The notes beneath the pieces were generated by a model. The model worked only from the letters and a program-made list of their open reading frames with translations. It was not told the origin of the DNA and made no database searches. From an uncultured Candidatus Saccharibacteria bacterium (GTDB taxonomy: Bacteria; Patescibacteriota; Saccharimonadia; Saccharimonadales; Saccharimonadaceae), in assembly GCA_946406315.1 (NCBI GenBank), contig CAMJKD010000001.1, forward strand, positions 62,001 to 126,000: 64,000 nucleotides of DNA, written 5' to 3'. The position numbers were made by a program, and so were the translations under genes. Below, one piece after another: positions 57,950 through 64,000 of the stretch. How positions within the stretch are numbered: position 1 is the first letter of the stretch; each line of letters opens with the position of its first letter.

Positions 57950-59401
57950 TTATTCTAACTTTTGACGTTTTAGGGCGTAGATTGTATCTGATTCGGCAGA
58001 CTTGCTTTCAAAGAAGTAAAGCCAGCGGTTATTCTCGGTGATATTGATTGGAAGGGAGTTGTTTACGTCGAGAATTTCGCGGCGATTGTTGCCATCGAAG
58101 TCGCGGATAATTATTTTTTTATTACTATTTTCCCAGATTAGGTAACTGTCTAGCCAGTTAAGCTTGGTGATTTCGGTTTCTACAGTCGAATCGTAGTAAT
58201 TTCGGGTTTCAATGTCGACCGAAGTGAGATTATTGGCGCCAGTAAAGATAACGATGCGTCCGAGTTGGTTGGTGCTAACTAGGTTTGGAGTGTACTCAAG
58301 GTCGCGCTTAATGATTTTTTTAAGGTTATTGTTTTTGCTTGGTCGGTCAAAAGATGGATAGGTACCACTGGATACCACGATATGATTATCAGTGCTATAT
58401 GCGAGCCAAGATTCGTTCCAATAGCTGCCCATGGCAAGTGTAATGTTTGATTTCTTTTCTTTAAGATCAAGAATAGTGGTCGACCCTTTTTCGCCCTCCT
58501 TGAAGATACGTAGCTTGCGATTGTTATTATCTTCTTCGTCTATGTCTACAAAAGCGATGACGTCTTTATTATTCGTAAATTGTTCAACATTTGAGATGAT
58601 GACGCCAGAGATAGATTGACTATTTGTATCGATGATATGAATGCGTCCATTCTCTAGGGCCCATAGTTTTGAAGCGGAGTCATTAAGAATGTGAATGTCC
58701 GTAAAGGTCATGCCAAATTTGGCATCAAGATTAACGCTTTTAGTAACATTATCTAAATCAATGAGGTGCCAGCTGGTTTTTTGGGAGCGAGTCCAAGAAA
58801 CGATGATTTTATTGCCTGTGTCATTCCAGGACATTAGTTTAATCTCGCCCTCTAATACATTTTCAGTTTTACTAAGAGCGTCATTTAGTGAGATTTTATG
58901 AGTATTGATTTTTTCGCCCTGAATATCGATATATTGGATGACTGGAGAATTGTGTTCAATTATGAGAAGGTGTTTGCGATCGGAAGAATACGCAGCCAGA
59001 CGGATGTCGCTGTAGTTTGCTACGTTAGTAATTTCGGTATTTGTAGGAAAAAGTCGAGCCCACTCAACGCGCGTAAGTAGGCCAGGATCGACATTAATAG
59101 TTTTTTCCCAAGTATCGTAGCCAGGTTTACTGATTTTAACGTTATGTTTACCGGAGCTGAGCATTTTATTGAAATCGGTGCGGCTAAATTGGGCTTCGCC
59201 GTCTATTTCGACGGAAGATCCCTTAGGATTTGAGCTGATTTGAATCAGGCCAGATTGCTCAATGCCGCCTTTTTCGTTGAAGTTATAGCCCATAGCTATT
59301 AGCATGAGAACAAAAACAATGCCAATGACGGAGATGCCCATAAAAATATTTGTCATAATGACGCGGGTGTTTTCGAGTTTCTTTTTACGCTTTCTGTCCA
59401 T
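57950..59401 (-). CDS. Membrane-anchored PEGA-domain protein with propeller-like C-terminus
   Basis: The 483-residue protein has one N-terminal membrane segment (about 14-37). A PEGA domain follows (about 50-115: GLIQISSNPKGSSVEIDGE, KHNVKISKPGYDTWEKTINV). About 350 residues of beta-rich short repeats come next (RHLLIIEHNSP, NKIIVSWTRSQ, KLWALENGRIHIID, NRWLYFFES), which look like a WD40/TolB-type propeller. PEGA domains occur in surface-layer and envelope proteins. The propeller could bind wall or protein ligands. It converges on the sortase gene with an 8-bp gap. Confidence 0.8.
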   Translation of the reverse strand: MDRKRKKKLENTRVIMTNIFMGISVIGIVFVLMLIAMGYNFNEKGGIEQSGLIQISSNPKGSSVEIDGEAQFSRTDFNKMLSSGKHNVKISKPGYDTWEKTINVDPGLLTRVEWARLFPTNTEITNVANYSDIRLAAYSSDRKHLLIIEHNSPVIQYIDIQGEKINTHKISLNDALSKTENVLEGEIKLMSWNDTGNKIIVSWTRSQKTSWHLIDLDNVTKSVNLDAKFGMTFTDIHILNDSASKLWALENGRIHIIDTNSQSISGVIISNVEQFTNNKDVIAFVDIDEEDNNNRKLRIFKEGEKGSTTILDLKEKKSNITLAMGSYWNESWLAYSTDNHIVVSSGTYPSFDRPSKNNNLKKIIKRDLEYTPNLVSTNQLGRIVIFTGANNLTSVDIETRNYYDSTVETEITKLNWLDSYLIWENSNKKIIIRDFDGNNRREILDVNNSLPINITENNRWLYFFESKSAESDTIYALKRQKLE

Positions 59402-59453
59402 TATCTTAGCTCAAGTCTTTTGTTAGCTTTGGATGTAATTATATAACAAAAAA

Positions 59454-59564
59454 ATGCTTATGGTTAAAAAACGAGAACGTAGTTGAATAAATTATTTTTC
59501 GATAACAGCAAAATGCTATTGATTTTCGTACGCTTATGTTTTAAGATTACATTAGCAGTATAAA
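59454..59564 (+). promoter_or_regulatory. Promoter region with two CTTATG boxes
   Basis: ATGCTTATGG (59454-59463) abuts TTAAAA with TAAATT 18 nt on. CGCTTATG (59531-59538) overlaps TGTTTT (59537-59542), with TATAAA (59559-59564) 16 nt on. The second gives a 10-15 nt leader before ATG 59575, carrying GTGAGGA as Shine-Dalgarno. Confidence 0.45.
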
Positions 59565-59574
59565 GTGAGGAAAA

Positions 59575-60663
59575 ATGGACGGAGTTATTAGAAAAGGGAG
59601 AAACTCGACGGCTAATCATGCTAGTTCGGTTGATCACCACCGTGTACAAAAATCCTCAACTTTGAACCGTAAGTTCGTGAAAAGACCGACTGCAAAACCA
59701 AAAATTCGTAGTACTGTGGCTGCTGGCTCAAAAAGCTTACGTCAACAGGGCTATAATCGGACAATTTTGCAGAAGGGTGGTAGCGTAAAGCTTCAGCCGA
59801 TTCAGAAATCTATTGCACAACAGAGAGCTACGCAGGGCGGCGAACAACAAGTTAAAGTTGATGGCGTTGAAAAAGTCGCTGTGCGTCGTGCGGATACACA
59901 GCAGCAAAATCAAATACAAGCTAAGCGTCAGGCGGCGGCTCGTAGAATCGTGCAAAAGCGTAGCAGCGATGTTTATGTTAAGAATGCGCAGGCGGTTGCG
60001 GCGAATCAACGCATGGCAGCAAGGAAGAGCGCGGCTTATCAAGGCGGTACCGTAAAGTGCTTGACTGCGCAACAGATGAAAGACCGTGCAATTCAGGAAG
60101 CATTGAGCCGGATGAATAAGATAGATCAGGCGCAAAATACTGGTTCGAAGCAATCGATGCAGATACAGTTTAACGAGTCTAGAGGGAAACAGGGCGGAAT
60201 CTTCAAGGGCAAGAGATTTGCAATTGCGGCTAGTATGGCTATTATTACTTTAGCGGTACTTGGGTATCTTGTTTATTTGAATATGCCAGATTTATCGGCA
60301 CGCGTTGCGGCAATGCAGGCGGGTATCGAGAAATCGTATCCTAGTTATGTTCCGGCTAACTATCGTTTAGATGGATTAGTAAAGGAAGATAATGGACGTA
60401 TCACGATGAATTTCAAAAATGATGCGAACGATAAATTTACGCTGCAAGAAGAAAAGTCTAGCTGGGATTCAGTGGCAGTATTGGCTAACTATGTAAAGAA
60501 GAATTGGGGTTCTGATTACTCAATCGCAAAGGGTCAAGGCTTAACGATTTATGTTTCTGGGTCAAATGCGGCCTGGGTAAATGGTGGAGTGCTTTACGTC
60601 ATTACAGATACTGGAGGTCATTTGAGTTCGAGCGATTTGCACGATATAGCAGTTAGCCTATAA
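59575..60663 (+). CDS. Membrane protein with basic Gln-rich N-terminus and DUF4367-like domain
   Basis: Of 362 residues, the first 215 are strongly basic and Gln/Ala-rich (RRADTQQQNQIQAKRQAAARRIVQ), probably disordered or helical and cytoplasmic. One membrane segment follows (about 219-239). The extracytoplasmic domain begins 'YPSYVPANYRLDGLVKEDNGRITMNF' and includes 'FTLQEEKSSWDS' and 'NAAWVNGGVLYVIT'. This resembles the DUF4367 / outer-lipoprotein-sorting-like domains found behind anti-sigma-type anchors. The basic N-terminus might touch nucleic acid or ribosomes (inference). It is transcribed alone and ends at a terminator. Confidence 0.65.
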   Translation: MDGVIRKGRNSTANHASSVDHHRVQKSSTLNRKFVKRPTAKPKIRSTVAAGSKSLRQQGYNRTILQKGGSVKLQPIQKSIAQQRATQGGEQQVKVDGVEKVAVRRADTQQQNQIQAKRQAAARRIVQKRSSDVYVKNAQAVAANQRMAARKSAAYQGGTVKCLTAQQMKDRAIQEALSRMNKIDQAQNTGSKQSMQIQFNESRGKQGGIFKGKRFAIAASMAIITLAVLGYLVYLNMPDLSARVAAMQAGIEKSYPSYVPANYRLDGLVKEDNGRITMNFKNDANDKFTLQEEKSSWDSVAVLANYVKKNWGSDYSIAKGQGLTIYVSGSNAAWVNGGVLYVITDTGGHLSSSDLHDIAVSL

Positions 60664-60668
60664 GAATA

Positions 60669-60691
60669 GTCCACCGTAAGGTGGGCTTTTT
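60669..60691 (+). terminator. Terminator before pgi
   Basis: GTCCACC (60669-60675) pairs with GGTGGGC (60680-60686) around GTAA, then five Ts. Confidence 0.88.
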
Positions 60692-60730
60692 GTCTCTTTG
60701 ATATAATTATTTACAATAGAGGAGGTTGAA

Positions 60731-61987
60731 ATGATTGAATTTAAATACACGGGGGGAATTGTAAATGAGGAAGAATACCAAAAGAAGATTGACGAAGCGC
60801 GTACTTATGTTGCGCGGGTAGAACAGGACAATTTTGGTGGTTGGGTAAATTTGCCAATCAATTACGATAAGGATGAGTTTAAACGTATCAAAAAAGTGGC
60901 TGCGAAAATTAATGAGGATTCGGATTATTTAGTTTGTATCGGTATTGGCGGAAGTTATCTTGGACATCGCGCGATAATTGAGGCGTTAGGCGGCGAAAGG
61001 GGGCACACTAAAATTCTTTATGCTGGTAATAGTTTAAGTGCACGTGCTTTAGAAAAAGTGATCGCGCAGCTGGGTGATGCAGATTTTTCCATTAACGTTA
61101 TCTCAAAATCTGGAACAACAACAGAGCCGGCCGTAGCATTCCGTCTTTTTAAGAAGATGCTGATTGAGAAATATGGCGAAGAAGGCGCGGCGAAACGTAT
61201 ATATGCTACTACTGATGCGACGAAGGGTGCATTGCACGATGAAGCAATAGCAAAAGGATATGAAACATTCGTGGTGCCAGATAATATTGGCGGCCGTTAT
61301 TCGGTTTTGACGGCGGTTGGTTTGTTAGCGATTGCTGCGGCGGGAATTAACATTGATACTCTAATGGATGGGGCTGCGGAAGAGCGAGCGGGTTTAATTT
61401 CTGATGGTGGTGCTGCAGCGGAATATGCTGCGATGCGGAATTTATTGTTAGAGAAAGATTATAATATTGAGATTTTGGCGAATTTTGAGCCGCAGTTTAT
61501 GTATTTTAATGAGTGGTGGAAGCAGTTGTTCGGAGAGAGCGAAGGTAAGGATCATAAGGGCGTTTATCCGGCTAGCGTTATCGATTCGACTGATCTGCAT
61601 TCGTTGGGGCAATATATTCAGCAAGGGCGCCGAAATTTGTTTGAAACTTTTGTGGAATTACGCGAGGATTATGCAGGAATAAAAGTGGCTGAAGCGGTGG
61701 ATGATTTGGATGGATTAAAATACCTTGAAGGGCGCGAGTTAGATAGTATTAATAAAATCGCCAATGCAGCAACGCGCGAAGCTCATATAGCAGGAGGTGT
61801 ACCGGTACTTGAGGTTGTGATGCCGACAATTGACGAGCGTTCGCTTGGTGCGTTGCTTTATTTCTTTGAGATGAGTTGCGCTTTGAGTGGCTTTACTTTA
61901 GGAGTTAATCCTTTCGATCAGCCAGGCGTTGAGGCATATAAGACGCGTATGTTTGAGCTGCTTGGTAAGCCTGGATATAATAATTAG
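60731..61987 (+). CDS. pgi: Glucose-6-phosphate isomerase
   Basis: The 418-aa enzyme interconverts glucose-6-P and fructose-6-P. SIS-domain motifs are present: '[18 protein letters not shown]', '[18 protein letters not shown]' and '[18 protein letters not shown]'. A late catalytic-lysine region '[16 protein letters not shown]' closes the protein. The size matches Gram-positive forms (about 450 aa). GAGGAGG precedes the ATG. It converges with eno, whose stop overlaps by 4 nt. Confidence 0.95.
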   Translation: MIEFKYTGGIVNEEEYQKKIDEARTYVARVEQDNFGGWVNLPINYDKDEFKRIKKVAAKINEDSDYLVCIGIGGSYLGHRAIIEALGGERGHTKILYAGNSLSARALEKVIAQLGDADFSINVISKSGTTTEPAVAFRLFKKMLIEKYGEEGAAKRIYATTDATKGALHDEAIAKGYETFVVPDNIGGRYSVLTAVGLLAIAAAGINIDTLMDGAAEERAGLISDGGAAAEYAAMRNLLLEKDYNIEILANFEPQFMYFNEWWKQLFGESEGKDHKGVYPASVIDSTDLHSLGQYIQQGRRNLFETFVELREDYAGIKVAEAVDDLDGLKYLEGRELDSINKIANAATREAHIAGGVPVLEVVMPTIDERSLGALLYFFEMSCALSGFTLGVNPFDQPGVEAYKTRMFELLGKPGYNN

Positions 61988-63279
61988 CGCTTAAAGGGGT
62001 TTTCGAGGCCGAGTTTTGAGTTGGCTTCAGTTATGCGCATGAGCTCATTGTATTTTGCAATGCGTTCTGTGCGCGAGAGAGAACCGGTCTTAATTTGTCC
62101 GGTGCCGAGGCCGACGGCAAGATGTGCGATTGACGTATCTTCAGTTTCGCCGGAGCGATGAGATATGACACAGCGATAGTTGTTTTGTTTGGCGAGCAAT
62201 ACGGCATCGATTGTTTCGGTAAGGGTGCCGATTTGGTTAGGTTTGATGAGGATGGCATTAGCCGCTTTTTCATCAATGCCACGTTGAAGTAACTTTGAAT
62301 TAGTGACGAATAGGTCGTCGCCGACGAGTTGGAGGCGATCGTTGAAGCGTTCAGTAAGCATCTTCCAACCGTTCCAGTCATTTTCGCCAAGGCCATCTTC
62401 GATGGAGACGACAGGGTAGTTGTCGATAATCCATTGATACCAGTTAGCGAGGTCGTCGCTGGTTTTCCAGTCACCATTAGTTCTAAGTTCGTAATGGTCG
62501 TCTTTAGCAAATTCGGAAGCGGCAATATCCATAGCGATAGCGATATTTTTGCCGAGTTCATAGCCAGCTCTTTCGACGGCGAGTTTGATGAGCTCGAGGG
62601 GTTCATTATTGCCATCTCTAACAAATGGAGCGTAACCGCCTTCGTCGCCGACGGTAGTGGCGTATCCGCGTTCTTTTAAGACGTTTTTGAGGGCATGAAA
62701 CACTTCTGCACCCATACGGACAGCTTCGGCCATATTGCCAGCACTGATCGGTATAATCATGTATTCTTGAAAATCGGTAGACCAATCTGCGTGTGCGCCA
62801 CCATTCATGACGTTCATCATTGGCATTGGTAGTCTCATGTCGTCGTTAGTACCTGCAACTTCGGCAATATATTCATAAAAACGCATACGCTTAGCGTGAG
62901 CAACGGCTTTGGCGCAAGCGAGCGATACGGCTAAAATCGCGTTGGCTCCGAGGTTTGATTTATTTTCGGTGCCATCTAGGTCGAGCATAAGGCGATCAAT
63001 TTGGCGCTGGTTGCTAGCATCGTTACCGATGAGGACGTCGCTAATTTTATTATTTACATTCCAGACGGCTTTAAGAACGCCTTTTCCGTTGTAGTGGTCT
63101 TTATCGCCATCGCGAAGTTCAAGAGCCTCGCCGGCACCAGTTGAAGCGCCAGAAGGAACAGCGGCACGGCCAGCGTGTCCACTTTCGAGGATAACGTCGG
63201 CTTCAACGGTTGGATTGCCACGTGAATCAATAATTTGACGGGCATGAATAAAGTTAATATTGCAGTTAGTTTTTTGCAT
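61984..63279 (-). CDS. eno: Enolase
   Basis: The 431-aa enzyme converts 2-phosphoglycerate to phosphoenolpyruvate. Signatures: [13 protein letters not shown] at the N-terminus, the [16 protein letters not shown] loop, the GDEGGYAP loop, metal ligands in AMDIAASEF and [21 protein letters not shown], and the [14 protein letters not shown] and [11 protein letters not shown] motifs with the catalytic lysine. The start at 63279 gives a short N-terminal extension (MQKTNCN). A Shine-Dalgarno-like GAAAGG is 8 nt upstream. Confidence 0.96.
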   Translation of the reverse strand: MQKTNCNINFIHARQIIDSRGNPTVEADVILESGHAGRAAVPSGASTGAGEALELRDGDKDHYNGKGVLKAVWNVNNKISDVLIGNDASNQRQIDRLMLDLDGTENKSNLGANAILAVSLACAKAVAHAKRMRFYEYIAEVAGTNDDMRLPMPMMNVMNGGAHADWSTDFQEYMIIPISAGNMAEAVRMGAEVFHALKNVLKERGYATTVGDEGGYAPFVRDGNNEPLELIKLAVERAGYELGKNIAIAMDIAASEFAKDDHYELRTNGDWKTSDDLANWYQWIIDNYPVVSIEDGLGENDWNGWKMLTERFNDRLQLVGDDLFVTNSKLLQRGIDEKAANAILIKPNQIGTLTETIDAVLLAKQNNYRCVISHRSGETEDTSIAHLAVGLGTGQIKTGSLSRTERIAKYNELMRITEANSKLGLENPFKR

Positions 63280-63373
63280 AGGTGATGCCTTTCTTCTCCC
63301 TTGGATTATGCGAAATCTTTTGACTTAATTATAGCATAACGCTTAAGATTTGTTATTGGGATTTATGTTTCTT

Positions 63374-63382
63374 TGTGCTATA
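63374..63382 (+). promoter_or_regulatory. Extended -10 promoter of the small membrane protein gene
   Basis: TGC-TATAGT lies in the gap between eno and ATG 63422, about 40 nt before the start. AGGAGGG follows at 63403-63409. Confidence 0.5.
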
Positions 63383-63421
63383 GTTAAGCTAAAGCACAAT
63401 TATAGGAGGGCAATATTAAGT

Positions 63422-63763
63422 ATGGCAACGAAAACTGCCACTAGAAAGAAAACAACAACAAAGAAGCCATCGGCAAGGAAGGCTTCGAGTAAGAGCGACT
63501 TGTTGCCAATTGGCATCTACAAGGAAAATCATCCAGAGAAACATATAGCAACTGGAAAATACAAAGTGTTCTTTGTGATATTTGGAGTATTGATGGTTGC
63601 TTTCGCTGCATTGGCTGTATATTTGTTTATATTCTCAAGCAATTTACTTAATGAGTATGAAAAGGCTGTCGAATGCCAAAATAGTGGCGTTTGCAATACG
63701 CACGTAAAAGAATCAGCTAAGATTGATGGCGCTAGTATCACTGAAGGTGGTGACGGACAGTAA
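63422..63763 (+). CDS. Small single-pass membrane protein with basic N-terminus
   Basis: The 113-residue protein starts at ATG 63422 (MATKTATRKK); the earlier in-frame reading from 63350 precedes the promoter. The N-terminus is Lys/Thr/Ser-rich. One membrane helix is present (about 50-76, VFFVIFGVLMVAFAALAVYLFIF). A short extracellular tail carries two cysteines (VECQNSGVCNTH) that could form a disulfide. Function unknown. AGGAGGG is about 12 nt before the ATG, slightly far. The next gene starts 30 nt after its stop. Confidence 0.6.
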   Translation: MATKTATRKKTTTKKPSARKASSKSDLLPIGIYKENHPEKHIATGKYKVFFVIFGVLMVAFAALAVYLFIFSSNLLNEYEKAVECQNSGVCNTHVKESAKIDGASITEGGDGQ

Positions 63764-63793
63764 GGTAGAATTACTAACTGATACTGATGAAAT

Positions 63794-64000
63794 ATGGACG
63801 ATAAGGAAGTAATTGACGAGGAGGCTGTTGCGGAAGAGGAATTTGTTTCTGATTTAGAAGACACGATTGAAAATCCATTAGTATATGATGGTGATAGACT
63901 TACGGTTCAAAATAAAGTAATGCAAGAAGATGGGGGAAAGAAGGAAGAATTGGCTGGAGCGATAGGTTCTGGCGAATTGGTAGTTAATAAACCATTTAAT
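63794..64000 (+). CDS. Acidic protein, N-terminal part (continues beyond window)
   Basis: The frame is open from ATG 63794 to the window end (69 residues). The N-terminus is very acidic (DDKEVIDEEAVAEEEF). No signal peptide or domain is visible. The gene is too incomplete to assign. It is probably co-transcribed with the preceding small membrane protein. Confidence 0.45.
   Translation, partial: MDDKEVIDEEAVAEEEFVSDLEDTIENPLVYDGDRLTVQNKVMQEDGGKKEELAGAIGSGELVVNKPFN

Noticed and set aside
1-64000. UGA recoded to glycine as in Gracilibacteria/Absconditabacteria
   Set aside because: UGA ends several full-length conserved genes (mutM at 31825, exoA at 52934, the HTH gene at 10806), and conserved proteins have no in-frame UGA.

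Overview
The window looks like a chromosome segment of a Patescibacteria/CPR bacterium, most probably Candidatus Saccharibacteria (TM7). This is inferred from gene content, not from a marker rRNA. The genes are compact and densely packed, with many 1-14 nt overlaps. The envelope is monoderm (sortase, LPXTG-type anchors, TasA-like and T4SS-pilin-like proteins, no outer-membrane genes). Several housekeeping proteins are shortened (DNA polymerase III delta, RelA/SpoT, NrdR-like). TGA is an ordinary stop (for example at 10806 and 31825), which argues against the UGA-recoding Gracilibacteria/Absconditabacteria.

Layout. 1-2.2 kb: the end of a cysteine-rich beta-solenoid protein, a ROK kinase/metallopeptidase pair and an LPYTG protein. 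2.3-17.4 kb: an information-processing and division block. It holds rpsA, infB, the priA-def-fmt operon on the minus strand, an HTH gene with recJ, rpsU, adk, map, ftsA, ftsZ and an nrdR-like gene. 17.4-20.5 kb: ileS behind a T-box leader. 20.5-29 kb: an accessory surface region with a small orphan gene, a PETP-rich single-pass protein, an LPNTG protein, rplU, and a four-gene TasA/camelysin-like cluster ending in a beta-helix adhesin. 29-40.8 kb: rseP, a CPBP protease, mutM, a compact holA, a T4SS-pilin/Big_2/GDPD-like fusion, rpmA with a Trm-G10-like methyltransferase, a YbhN-type flippase-like protein, xseA/xseB, a PsbP-like protein and a histidine kinase/response regulator/recO operon. 41-47.9 kb: one 2306-aa surface protein with a VWA domain and about a dozen pilin-type isopeptide repeats. 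48-54.8 kb: glyS behind a structured leader, an acyltransferase, relA/spoT, exoA, a YjeF-C-like gene and a CDP-alcohol phosphatidyltransferase. 55-64 kb: orphan membrane and soluble proteins, tRNA-Leu(CAA), a sortase, a PEGA-domain protein, pgi, eno and small membrane proteins.

How it fits together. The sortase at 56.7 kb is the likely anchor enzyme for the LPYTG (1.7 kb) and LPNTG (23 kb) proteins, and possibly for the giant protein, whose C-terminus has the sorting-signal layout but not a canonical LPXTG. The TasA-like cluster, the T4SS-pilin fusion and the giant protein would form the host-facing surface of an epibiont.

Regulation visible in sequence. Many genes start 6-9 nt after an extended -10 (TGnTAnnnT), so their mRNAs should be leaderless, while others use a GGAGG Shine-Dalgarno. 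A recurring GCTTATGC box sits directly in front of several -35 elements. Hairpin-bounded leaders precede rpsA, glyS and the CDP-alcohol phosphatidyltransferase. I see no IS element, prophage, CRISPR array or rRNA.
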